The position numbers and the translations under genes are program-made. This document shows positions 1 to 8,185 of a stretch of 64,000 nt of DNA, one piece after another; position 1 is the stretch's first letter, and each line of letters starts with the position of its first letter. This stretch comes from Salinivirgaceae bacterium. GTDB lineage: Bacteria > Bacteroidota > Bacteroidia > Bacteroidales > SZUA-534. The notes under the pieces were generated by a model. That model was not told the DNA's origin and did no database searches. It saw nothing but the letters and a program-made list of their open reading frames with translations. The stretch spans positions 1 through 64,000 of the forward strand of contig JAKSOL010000014.1 of the NCBI GenBank assembly GCA_024405635.1, written 5' to 3'.

Positions 1-11
1 AGCAACTTGTT

Positions 12-2990
12 CTATTTTACTGATTTGCTTATTTGCTTATATCGAACTCGCGTTAGTATGTTGTAAATGCTGACTATTGAATTAGAACTATTGGTGCCAA
101 TGGTTATGTAATCCTTTGCAGGATTTGGTCTAACCCATACGTTTGAAGCTGAAGTTTCAGTTACAGCATCAGTGTTCTTTATGAAACTATGTTCTGAATA
201 AACAAAATCGGAAATAGGGTTGCGCAGACCAATGCGAAGTTTGAAGTTTGGTTGCTCAACACTCGATAGTAGGCCGTCAAGGCTGCTGATAGTGTCGCTT
301 GTGGCAAAATCGTTGTAGCTTATTACATAAATGGTGTCTGTTACGTAGGCGTAACTAGGCGTTGGGAAAATGCTATTCAACTTCAAATTTGTTGCGCTTG
401 ATTTGTATTCGACGTCGCCAGAGTAGGGCAAAAAATCGTTATTTACAGATATATAAGATTTTACACTCTCAATTGGAATAACAAAGTTTTGTGGCTTGTG
501 AATACCAATCACTTCTTGCCAAGCCTTGGGTATGGTTGTTACACCTTGTGGCAAGTACTTTATTATTGATTCGGCATCGTAAAAAGTGTACATCAATTCT
601 GGACTAGATAATTTGTTTGGGTCGGAACCTAAATGAACTTCTTTAAGAGAACTGCAGTTGCTAAATGTTAAGCCAAAATCGGTGATGTTAGTTAGATTCT
701 CAAAATTTTTAAGTGTGTGTAGTTTTCCATCGCCAGTTAGTAATTGGTAGGCACTAACATTAATTGATACTTCTTTTTCGGGAAGTATTAATTCTCTAAG
801 ATTCCAACAGTATCCAAACAAACCATTCATGTTGATTAGAGTGTCTGAAAAGGTTATTTGTGACATGTCAACCTTCATTAATCTATTGTCACCAATGCCA
901 TTGTAGTGCCAATTGTCTCGTTGTGATGACATTGAATTGCCCAAGTGTTGTATGTCAGCATTTGTCCAAGTTCCATACATTATTATTGAGTCGGTTTGAT
1001 CTTTTATTTGATATGCAGGCAAGTTGCTTGGTTTATAGATTTTTGCCGAATTGTCGCTATATACAATTACCATGTTTGCAATAGGGGTTAAGTTGACGGC
1101 ATTGGAAAAAGCAAACTCAGTAGTGTGTTTGTTTTTGAATCCAACGCGCAATTTGTAGTCAACTAACAAGTTGGTGTCAATTTTGGAAAAACTATCGGTG
1201 TTACAAGTAATGATGTTGTTGTTGAACCCATCGTTGCTTATTTGCCACAAAAAGTCGGAGGCGCAAACGTATGATGGTGAATATGTTATGCTATCGGCTG
1301 ATGGTAATGCTATACATCTGTCGGCAAAAAACTCAATAGGACCAGACAGAGTTACATTATCTATTGGTAAAACAAAATTGTTGAACTTGTGCCAAACGGT
1401 AGGAATTGAAACTACAGAGTCTGGCATGTACTTTATTGCATTGCAATCGGTGAATGCATTAACTAGCGATAGAGAATCGTATTTGTTTGGATCTACTCCT
1501 AAATGAATCTCTTCTAGCTGCCAACAATTGCTAAATATGTATTTCAAACTGACAAGATTTGTCAGCTTTTCCATGTTTTCAATCCTTTTAATAGATGGGT
1601 TAAGCAACGTTCCATGTATGTCAAAATCTATTGGTTGGTCATAAATTGTATCGGGTAAAACTAGAACACTTAAACTACCCAAATAGAGACTTTTCCATTT
1701 GGTAACGTTATCAAAATAGGCTTTTGATAAATTGAGTTTCTGAGTTTGGTTGTTGTATTGGTATTCTATGCTTCCATTATCATTTTCTCTATAGTAGGTG
1801 AATGTGTAGTTATTAAGATTGTCTATTTGAGTTTGTGTTAGTTTTCCGGTTATTGTTACAGAGTCTGCATTTTCAAACAAACTAGGCCTAATATCTTTGT
1901 TTGTATATTCAACTACCGAATTGCCAAAGTAGGCAGTATAAATTGTTTGTGGTTCAAGTTTTACAATGTTGTTACTATATACATAATCGTTCATGCGGGC
2001 ATTTTTGCCACCCAAACGCAAACTGTATCCAATGTAGTTGCCAGTTAAACTGTCGGCTATGTTGTGTGTTGTATATGTTTCAAAACCGTCGTTGCTTAAT
2101 TGAAAAACGTAGTCGGTTGCAATTACATTTGTTGGGTAAATTATCAGTTGTGGAGAGTCAATAATGCCGCCATTTACTTCAATTCCAACGTTTTCGGCAA
2201 TGACAATACTATCAAATGGCATTACAAAGTTGCTATAAATTTTCCAGTTATCTGGTAATTCTGTAACCCCAATAGGCATCATTTTTATTGTTTTGTAGCA
2301 ATTATCAAATGTTCCATATGTATATATTGCTTTGTTTGGATCTGAACTAATGTGTATGGTGTCGATTTTGTTGCAAAAACTAAAAGTATAGCTCCAGTTT
2401 TTTACATCAACAAAATTTTCAAAGTTGATTACTTTTCTCAAATTATTACACTCTTCAAATGTGTTGCCAAAATCAATTGGGTTATTGTTGATTGAATCAG
2501 AAAATGCTATTGACTCCAATTTGTAGCATTGGTAAAAAGCGTATCCCAAGTTGGTTATGTTGTTGAGGTTCTTTAAGTTTTCAATATGCATCAAATTATT
2601 GCACTCATAAAAGGCTTTTTTAAGGTCTATTTTGTTGTTTACTTGTACCGATGGCCATATTACAGTTTCTAGGTTTGTGAAACGACCAAAAAAGTTATTA
2701 AATACATCTATCTCGTTGTCAATAAAATAGGCCTCTGACATGTCAAATTTTATAAGCGTGTTGTCGCTTGTTGTGTAGTTTGAAAAACCCGCTTTCATCA
2801 ACTCTAGGTCGGCAATTGACCATGCGCCAATTAGTTTCACAGTGTCGCTTGTTGTCCCATGTTGGCTGAAGTACAAAGGACTCACTTTCGACCAACTCCA
2901 TAAATTGCCAAAACTATAGTTGTATTTTACAACAACTTTTGGCTCTTGTATAATGTGCACGTTGTTTGTGCTGAATACGTAGTCGGTCAT
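12..2990 (-). CDS. BspA-like leucine-rich-repeat surface protein, C-terminal part (frameshifted from the upstream ORF)
   Basis: This is the C-terminal three quarters of a cell-surface repeat protein whose N-terminus lies in the ORF at 3002-3982. It holds three copies of a module of roughly 300 residues. Each module opens with a strand like 'SIIMYGTWTNADI', continues through BspA-type LRR units ('AFYQCYKLESI', 'TFSNCSSLKEVHLGSDPNK'), and closes with a 'KLRVGFKN..FAFSN' segment. The end begins a T9SS sorting domain ('WVRPNPAKDYITI', 'VSIYNIL') but stops before the usual 'GVYFVKV' strand. The first residue has no signal peptide, because the ORF begins after a frameshift near 3078-3080. BspA-like proteins usually act in adhesion; no ligand can be read here. 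Repeat identity is clear. Whether the gene is functional is uncertain. Confidence 0.8.
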   Translation of the reverse strand: MTDYVFSTNNVHIIQEPKVVVKYNYSFGNLWSWSKVSPLYFSQHGTTSDTVKLIGAWSIADLELMKAGFSNYTTSDNTLIKFDMSEAYFIDNEIDVFNNFFGRFTNLETVIWPSVQVNNKIDLKKAFYECNNLMHIENLKNLNNITNLGYAFYQCYKLESIAFSDSINNNPIDFGNTFEECNNLRKVINFENFVDVKNWSYTFSFCNKIDTIHISSDPNKAIYTYGTFDNCYKTIKMMPIGVTELPDNWKIYSNFVMPFDSIVIAENVGIEVNGGIIDSPQLIIYPTNVIATDYVFQLSNDGFETYTTHNIADSLTGNYIGYSLRLGGKNARMNDYVYSNNIVKLEPQTIYTAYFGNSVVEYTNKDIRPSLFENADSVTITGKLTQTQIDNLNNYTFTYYRENDNGSIEYQYNNQTQKLNLSKAYFDNVTKWKSLYLGSLSVLVLPDTIYDQPIDFDIHGTLLNPSIKRIENMEKLTNLVSLKYIFSNCWQLEEIHLGVDPNKYDSLSLVNAFTDCNAIKYMPDSVVSIPTVWHKFNNFVLPIDNVTLSGPIEFFADRCIALPSADSITYSPSYVCASDFLWQISNDGFNNNIITCNTDSFSKIDTNLLVDYKLRVGFKNKHTTEFAFSNAVNLTPIANMVIVYSDNSAKIYKPSNLPAYQIKDQTDSIIMYGTWTNADIQHLGNSMSSQRDNWHYNGIGDNRLMKVDMSQITFSDTLINMNGLFGYCWNLRELILPEKEVSINVSAYQLLTGDGKLHTLKNFENLTNITDFGLTFSNCSSLKEVHLGSDPNKLSSPELMYTFYDAESIIKYLPQGVTTIPKAWQEVIGIHKPQNFVIPIESVKSYISVNNDFLPYSGDVEYKSSATNLKLNSIFPTPSYAYVTDTIYVISYNDFATSDTISSLDGLLSSVEQPNFKLRIGLRNPISDFVYSEHSFIKNTDAVTETSASNVWVRPNPAKDYITIGTNSSNSIVSIYNILTRVRYKQISKSVK

Positions 2991-3001
2991 TGATTGGTTT
3001 T

Positions 3002-3982
3002 TTATACCAACTCTGAGTTGATATCCAATGCAACTTTGGGGCAGATTGTCGTCAGGGTTATAGTCGGTGTATGTCTTAAAGTTTCGTTGCTCACGCGGAA
3101 AATTTTGTCAGTCAATGCGCAATATGTGGGAGTTGTTGTGATTGTGGGCAAAGTCAACTTTCCATAACTATCTAATGATGCGTTGCCATTTACTTCTATG
3201 TTGTTAATAGGCAAGACAAATATGTGGTAGTCTTTCCAACCGTTTGGCACTGTGGTGGCGGTATCGCAAAGAAAAACCAAAGGGTTACCATAAGAGGAAA
3301 ATGTTTTTTTGACAGCGTTGCCCGAAAGGTTGTAAACATCGGAGCCAATGTGTATCTCTTTTAATGAATAAGCATTGTAAAAAGTCTCTTCCCAACTAAT
3401 GACATTTGTAAGTTTATCGAGATTAATAATGTTTTCAAGATAGTTGCAAGAAAATGTTGAACTGAGCGATATTGGCTTGTTGTTTATCTCCGATGGGAGA
3501 ATAATGGTTTTAAATGCAGTGCTACCATTGAATGTACTAGTGTAGTTGGTTACGTTTTTAAACATCGACAAGTCAAGCACTGATGGACCTGTATATAGAA
3601 AGCTGAAAGTGCCTTCTAAGTTAACAGCAACAGTAACTGGAGATGTTGGCATTACTATCGATTCAAGTTTTTGGTTGTTACTGAAAAAATCAACAAATCC
3701 CGAAGTGATATTGTCGCTGAATGTGGCAGCGCTCATGTCAAATTTCTTAATAGGCGATATGGTGGCCCATTTTTTGTTGGCGTCGTATAATTTTTTCAAA
3801 TCGGCGTTGGTCCAATTCCCTGATATTATTATAGAGTCAGAATTGACCAAACAACCCGAAGTCAAGTTGCTGATTTCGTAAGTTGTTTTAATGTTGTTTT
3901 CATAGGCAACAATTGTTTGAGCCGAAAGACTGTGTGCACCAATGCCTAAGGCATAAACTAGCATTAAAATGTGTTTCTTCAT
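3002..3982 (-). CDS. BspA-like surface protein, N-terminal part with signal peptide (ends at a frameshift)
   Basis: This ORF encodes a signal peptide ending near 'GAHSLSAQT' and the first of four repeat modules ('SIIISGNWTNADLKKL', 'KKFDMSAATF', LRR-like 'TFYNAYSLKEIHIGSD'). Its last residues, about 30 after 'FRVSNE', do not match the module pattern. Moving to the next frame at 3078-3080 restores it: 'NETFKTYTDYN', then 'GYQLRVGIKNQS', running straight into 'MTDYVFSTN' of the following ORF. The two ORFs are therefore one gene, about 1,320 codons long, carrying a one-base deletion. Export through Sec and then T9SS is inferred from the signal peptide here and the sorting domain at the far end. 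Confidence 0.8.
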   Translation of the reverse strand: MKKHILMLVYALGIGAHSLSAQTIVAYENNIKTTYEISNLTSGCLVNSDSIIISGNWTNADLKKLYDANKKWATISPIKKFDMSAATFSDNITSGFVDFFSNNQKLESIVMPTSPVTVAVNLEGTFSFLYTGPSVLDLSMFKNVTNYTSTFNGSTAFKTIILPSEINNKPISLSSTFSCNYLENIINLDKLTNVISWEETFYNAYSLKEIHIGSDVYNLSGNAVKKTFSSYGNPLVFLCDTATTVPNGWKDYHIFVLPINNIEVNGNASLDSYGKLTLPTITTTPTYCALTDKIFRVSNETLRHTPTITLTTICPKVALDINSELV

Positions 3983-4076
3983 TATGGTTTATAGTGTTAA
4001 TTTATTATAAATCAATGTAAAATATATACAATGTGTATTCATTGCTAATAGTTGCTAAACTATAAAATATTAGGAC

Positions 4077-4108
4077 TATCTATCTGTCTATCTATCTATC
4101 TGTCTGCC
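4077..4108. repeat. Tetranucleotide microsatellite (TATC/TGTC)
   Basis: Seven consecutive four-base units of T(A/G)TC lie at 4077-4104, followed by a degenerate eighth unit. They sit between the divergent BspA-like gene (start 3982) and the esterase gene (start 4189), about 30 bases upstream of the likely esterase -33 element. Such tracts can change length by slippage. Confidence 0.7.
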
Positions 4109-4136
4109 ATATTTATGAACAAATAGTAAACCAATG

Positions 4137-4166
4137 TTTGCCAACAACAAAAACACCTTAACTTTC
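4137..4166 (+). promoter_or_regulatory. Putative -33/-7 promoter of the esterase lipoprotein
   Basis: TTTG at 4137-4140 is followed after 18 bases by TAACTTTC at 4159-4166, one base off the Bacteroidetes -7 consensus TAnnTTTG. The predicted transcript would start about 15 bases before the ATG at 4189. Found by eye. Confidence 0.4.
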
Positions 4167-4188
4167 GGCATCTATTAACTATATTTTT

Positions 4189-5997
4189 ATGAAACGACAT
4201 TTTTATTTCGCATTTGCTGCGCTATTGTTTGGCGCTTGCAGTCAGTCGGTACAAACCGCCCCTCAGTCAACCGTTGTGAATGCCGACGGAACCGTAACAT
4301 TTAACTATCGAAACGATAAAGCAAAACAAGTACAAGTCGATGTCCAATTTGCAGGACGCCACGCAATGGTAAAGGACTCGGCAACTGGCTTGTGGTCGCT
4401 TACCCTTGGTCCTGCAGCCCCCGACATGTATCCATATTGCTTTGTGGTTGATGGAGTTAGTGTTATGGATCCTGAAAATCAACAATGGTTCCCTAACGAA
4501 GGTTTCAAAAACTCTATTCTTGATATCCCAGCAAAAAATGCACCGCTCATTCATAGCATTCAAAATGTTCCTCATGGCAATGTTGAGTACATTTCATATT
4601 ATTCTGAATCGATTGGAACATACAATAATGCAATTGTTTATCTACCTCCAAAATACAATCAATCAGCAGATTCGTACCCAGTTTTCTATCTTATTAGTGG
4701 CACAACCGACACCGAAGAGGTATATTACAAAGTTGGTCGTATGAACTTTATCCTTGATAATTTAATTGCGCAAGGTGCTGCAAAAGAAATGATTGTGGTA
4801 CTTCCATACGGAAATCCAATGAAATTGATGAAGCAGCCAATGCAAGGAGCATCAATGTTTCGCGATTTTTTTACAGCCGATTTGGTTGGCGATTTAATGC
4901 CTTATGTTGAAAGTCACTACTGTACAATAAACGATCGCGACCATCGCGCTATTGGTGGTTTTTCGCGAGGCGGAAACCAAGGTCTTGCCGCCGGTTTAAC
5001 TAACCTTGACAAGTTCTCGTATCTTTGCTCGTATAGCTCGTTTACTTCAACTGCTTTGCCTAATGTGTACGATAATGCTGCCGAAACCAATGACAAATTG
5101 CATTTGTTTTGGTCTGGTGTAGGTACCGACGATTTCCTTTTCGGTAATGCGCGCGACTATACCGAATTTCTTGACCAAAAGGGCATTCGTTGCGTTAAAG
5201 AATATACTCACGATAAGTTTGGTCATACTTGGATGAATGCCAAGTATTTTCTTGATATTACTTACCGATTGCTATTTAACGAAGAGGCATCGGCAAAAGC
5301 AATGGCTAATGCGCAACCAACAATGGCTAAAACTGGCGAGGAGCAACAATTTACACCTGGTGTTATGGCACGTTTGTTTCCTCGCCCAATTTTGTCGCCA
5401 GAAATAAATGGTGCCAATGTAACATTCCGTATTAAAGCCGAAAACGCTGAAAACGTGCAACTTGTTGGCGAAATGCTTTCGCAACCAATGAACATGGAGC
5501 GCGACTCAGTAGGTGTGTGGAGCGCAACTGTAACAGGTTTAGCTGCTGAGGTTTATTGCTACAACTTTGTGGTTGATGGCACTCAAGTTGCCGATGCTCA
5601 AAACATGTATTTGGCTCCCGACAATGGCTTTAAACGTAGTATTCTCGATTTAACATCAACCGATAATCGTTACAACTATTCGCCAGTTTGCTATCAAGTT
5701 AAGGCCGATGGCTCAACTTTTGCCACCGTTGTTCCAAATGTTGAAAATAGTAGCGAGTTGCCTGCTGTTGCTTTGGTTGCTGGTGCAAACGATACGTTTG
5801 AGAGTTGGTTCAAAATTGCTCAAGCAAATAAAATTCTTGATGAAATGGTTGCTGATGGCAAGTGCAAACCTTGCGAATTGCGTTTGTTGCCATCGGGAAA
5901 GGTAGATGGAAAATTTAAAGCAGTACTTAATTCGGCCGATTATAAAACTTGGGCTGAGGCTCGCGCAGCTTTAGTTTCAGTACTCGAAAAATTGTAG
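4189..5997 (+). CDS. Esterase family lipoprotein with duplicated E-set/esterase units (feruloyl-esterase-like)
   Basis: This is a lipoprotein (lipobox LFGAC, Cys17) with an internal duplication. The first unit is an E-set domain like those of CBM48 proteins (about 32-112, 'MYPYCFVVDGV') followed by an alpha/beta-hydrolase domain of the esterase D / CE1 type (about 120-365). The likely catalytic set is Ser259 in GGFSRGG, Asp314 or Asp315 in GTDDFLF, and His346 in KFGHTW. The second unit has another E-set domain (about 405-490) and only about 110 residues of a second esterase-like domain with no nucleophile motif. Related Bacteroidetes proteins release feruloyl or acetyl groups from xylan, but the substrate here is inferred only. 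The hairpin at 6021-6050 ends the transcript. No polysaccharide-utilization genes adjoin it. Confidence 0.82.
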   Translation: MKRHFYFAFAALLFGACSQSVQTAPQSTVVNADGTVTFNYRNDKAKQVQVDVQFAGRHAMVKDSATGLWSLTLGPAAPDMYPYCFVVDGVSVMDPENQQWFPNEGFKNSILDIPAKNAPLIHSIQNVPHGNVEYISYYSESIGTYNNAIVYLPPKYNQSADSYPVFYLISGTTDTEEVYYKVGRMNFILDNLIAQGAAKEMIVVLPYGNPMKLMKQPMQGASMFRDFFTADLVGDLMPYVESHYCTINDRDHRAIGGFSRGGNQGLAAGLTNLDKFSYLCSYSSFTSTALPNVYDNAAETNDKLHLFWSGVGTDDFLFGNARDYTEFLDQKGIRCVKEYTHDKFGHTWMNAKYFLDITYRLLFNEEASAKAMANAQPTMAKTGEEQQFTPGVMARLFPRPILSPEINGANVTFRIKAENAENVQLVGEMLSQPMNMERDSVGVWSATVTGLAAEVYCYNFVVDGTQVADAQNMYLAPDNGFKRSILDLTSTDNRYNYSPVCYQVKADGSTFATVVPNVENSSELPAVALVAGANDTFESWFKIAQANKILDEMVADGKCKPCELRLLPSGKVDGKFKAVLNSADYKTWAEARAALVSVLEKL

Positions 5998-6020
5998 AAC
6001 ACTAATTGCGTTAACAGAAA

Positions 6021-6053
6021 AGAGTCTTAAGGATTTTCTTAAGGCTCTTTTAT
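6021..6053 (+). terminator. Intrinsic terminator after the esterase gene
   Basis: An 11-bp stem (AGAGTCTTAAG with CTTAAGGCTCT, one G-T pair) and a six-base loop are followed by a T-rich run. Confidence 0.75.
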
Positions 6054-6059
6054 TTATTG

Positions 6060-6224
6060 AGAGGTGTCTATTGATTATTTCTGTAAATCGTTCATAACCA
6101 TTTAAAATGGTTTCTTGTTCAAATCCCAATTGCTTGTATTTAAAGATACCATCGGTGTCAACAATTACAAAGAATGGCATGCCGATAGCAAAAGCGCACG
6201 TAGCGGTAAGATAAATCGTTTCAT
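6060..6224 (-). pseudogene. Remnant of a thioredoxin-fold (TlpA/AhpC-like) lipoprotein
   Basis: Two pieces of one gene survive in different frames. From the ATG at 6224 a 19-codon ORF reads MKRFILPLRALLLSACHSL and stops at 6165; it looks like a lipoprotein signal peptide with an LLSAC lipobox. In another frame the same stretch and what follows read 'GMPFFVIVDTDGIFKYKQLGF' and 'ERFTEIINRHL', the C-terminal half of a TlpA-like thioredoxin domain (the cis-Pro strand and the strand after it). The CxxC half is missing. The simplest reading is an internal deletion that left a signal peptide joined out of frame to the domain end. Confidence 0.55.
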
Positions 6225-6362
6225 AATGGTTAAATGAATTGAAAATCAATACTCAAAGTTAGGAAATTAGGGTGGGAAAAGAGTTGAACTTATTTGTATT
6301 GAATCTAGTGATAATGAGCAAGTTGTGATGGTGGATAAGGGGATTTTTGAAATGGATAGAAA

Positions 6363-6392
6363 CAAAAAAGCCTCGCTTAAATAAGCAAGGCT
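6363..6392 (-). terminator. Terminator of tRNA-Lys transcript
   Basis: On the minus strand AGCCTTGCTTA pairs with TAAGCGAGGCT (one G-T pair) and is followed by six Ts. It starts 13 bases beyond the tRNA 3' end. Confidence 0.8.
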
Positions 6393-6404
6393 ATTTGTCT
6401 TTTG

Positions 6405-6477
6405 TGATCCAGCTGGGGCTCGAACCCAGGACCCCATCCTTAAAAGGGATGTGCTCTACCTGCTGAGCTACTGAATC
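6405..6477 (-). tRNA. tRNA-Lys (anticodon UUU)
   Basis: The 73-base gene folds as a cloverleaf. The acceptor stem GATTCAG pairs with CTGGATC. The D-arm is AGCTCAGCAGGTAGAGC. The anticodon stem CATCC/GGATG carries loop CTTTTAA, giving anticodon TTT. The T-arm contains GGTTCGAGCCC. The discriminator base is A and CCA is not encoded. It has its own promoter (6496-6525) and terminator. Confidence 0.96.
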
Positions 6478-6495
6478 TTTCCCTCAAAAGCGTTG

Positions 6496-6525
6496 CAAAG
6501 ATACTGCCTATTTTTGTTTTTGCAA
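6496..6525 (-). promoter_or_regulatory. Promoter of tRNA-Lys
   Basis: On the minus strand TTG (6523-6525) is followed after 19 bases by TATCTTTG (6496-6503) and then C. This is an exact match to the Bacteroidetes -7 TAnnTTTGY with standard spacing. The tRNA begins 19 bases beyond the -7 element. Confidence 0.8.
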
Positions 6526-6834
6526 GTATCTGATGTTAAAATTTTAATATTTTTTTGTTTTCGTTTATTTTATTTCGCAATACATTAATTTATAGATAGT
6601 TATGGCGTGCAATAAAAATCGGGTAGCGAAAAATGTCTTAGTCAATAGTTTTTGCACTTATATATAAATACAATTTTTAGCGCTAATAAGTGGAGTTTTT
6701 GTTGTTGGAGTTTGTTTTGCGACGTGCAAATAATTGCTAAATTGGTCCCGTATTTTGCGTGTGCGATTAAGTATCATGTAATGTACTTGTAAATAACTGA
6801 GATATAGGTAATTATATTGTAAATACATAAAATA
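6526..6834. other. AT-rich upstream region of purA, no gene seen
   Basis: No ORF, RNA gene or repeat could be supported in these 309 bases. A TATTTTGC near 6750 is a weak -7-like match for the purA promoter. No purine riboswitch fold was recognised. Confidence 0.4.
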
Positions 6835-8097
6835 ATGAAAGTTGATGTTTTGCTAGGTTTGCAATGGGGCGACGAGGGAAAAGGTAAAGTAGTTGACGTA
6901 CTTACACCTCGCTACGATGTTGTAACCCGTTTTCAAGGTGGCCCAAATGCTGGTCACACTCTTGAATTTAATGGTGAAAAGTATGTTTTGCGTTCAATTC
7001 CTTCGGGAATTTTCCAAGGCAACAAAGTGAATATTATTGGTAATGGTGTTGTTCTTGATCCTGCTTTGTTTAAGGCAGAGTCAGAGTCGCTTGCTAAATC
7101 GGGTCACGATCTTACCAAACGCTTGTTCATCTCGAAAAAAGCTCACCTTATTATGCCAACCCACCGTTTGCTCGATGCAGCTTATGAGGCTGCTAAGGGT
7201 AAGGATAAAGTTGGTACAACTGGTAAAGGTATTGGCCCTACCTACACCGATAAAATTAGCCGTAATGGTTTGCGTGTAGGCGATATACTAAACAACTTTG
7301 AGGCTAAATACAAAAAAGCTGTTGCGCGCCACGAGCAAATTCTTAAGTCATTAAACTTTGAGTACGATTTGGCATCGCTTGAACCTGAATGGTTTGCTGG
7401 TATTGAGTACTTGAAACAATTTCAATTGATTGACGCTGAGCATGTTGTTAATAAATTGATGAACGAAGGCAAATCGGTTTTGGCCGAAGGCGCTCAAGGT
7501 ACAATGCTCGATATCGATTTTGGTTCATATCCATTTGTAACATCGTCAAACACTATCTGTGCTGGAGCTTGCACTGGTTTGGGTGTTTCGCCTAATAAAA
7601 TTGGCGAGGTTTACGGCATTTTTAAAGCTTATTGTACTCGTGTTGGAGCAGGTCCGTTCCCTACAGAATTGTTTGATGAGGTTGGTGAGAAAATTGGAGC
7701 CATTGGCCATGAGTTTGGTGCTGTTACTGGTCGCAAACGTCGTTGCGGATGGCTTGACCTTGTTGCTCTTAAATATAGCATCATGATTAACGGTGTTACA
7801 AAACTTATTATGATGAAGAGTGATGTGCTCGACGATTTTGATGTTATTAAGGTTTGTGTTGGCTACAAAATCAATGGTGAGGTTGTAACTGATTTCCCTT
7901 ATGACATTGACGAGGTTGAGATTGAACCTGTTTACAAAGAATTTAAAGGTTGGAAGAGCGATTTGACAAAAATTACCTCTGAAAGCCAATTCCCTACAGA
8001 GTTTGCCGACTATATCAAGTTTATTGAAACTGAAACAGGCGTTCCTGTTAAAATTGTTTCTGTTGGACCTGATCGTGAGGCAACAATTGAAAGATAA
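6835..8097 (+). CDS. purA: Adenylosuccinate synthetase
   Basis: PurA joins IMP and aspartate using GTP to form adenylosuccinate, the first step from IMP to AMP, in the cytoplasm. The 420-residue length is normal for the family. The N-terminal GTP-binding loop QWGDEGKGK lies at about 9-17, 'GGPNAGHT' at about 36-43, and 'TTGKGIGPTY' near 128. 'GAVTGRKRRCGWLD' marks the IMP-binding region. The ATG is the only sensible start, since the first residues already form the core strand KVDVLLGLQWG. The gene appears to be monocistronic, ending at a strong terminator. Confidence 0.97.
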   Translation: MKVDVLLGLQWGDEGKGKVVDVLTPRYDVVTRFQGGPNAGHTLEFNGEKYVLRSIPSGIFQGNKVNIIGNGVVLDPALFKAESESLAKSGHDLTKRLFISKKAHLIMPTHRLLDAAYEAAKGKDKVGTTGKGIGPTYTDKISRNGLRVGDILNNFEAKYKKAVARHEQILKSLNFEYDLASLEPEWFAGIEYLKQFQLIDAEHVVNKLMNEGKSVLAEGAQGTMLDIDFGSYPFVTSSNTICAGACTGLGVSPNKIGEVYGIFKAYCTRVGAGPFPTELFDEVGEKIGAIGHEFGAVTGRKRRCGWLDLVALKYSIMINGVTKLIMMKSDVLDDFDVIKVCVGYKINGEVVTDFPYDIDEVEIEPVYKEFKGWKSDLTKITSESQFPTEFADYIKFIETETGVPVKIVSVGPDREATIER

Positions 8098-8116
8098 TAA
8101 GTTGATTATCAATATA

Positions 8117-8149
8117 AAACGGCGGGCTTTTAGCATCGCCGTTTTTTTT
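8117..8149 (+). terminator. Intrinsic terminator of purA
   Basis: AACGGCG and CGCCGTT form the stem, followed by eight Ts. Confidence 0.85.
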
Positions 8150-8185
8150 GCTTTTTATTGAACCAAATTTGAATTTTTTTAGGAA

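Noticed and set aside
1901..2164. ORFs antisense to the BspA-like gene
   Set aside because: No homology-like features; composition is what one expects from the complement of a repetitive coding sequence.
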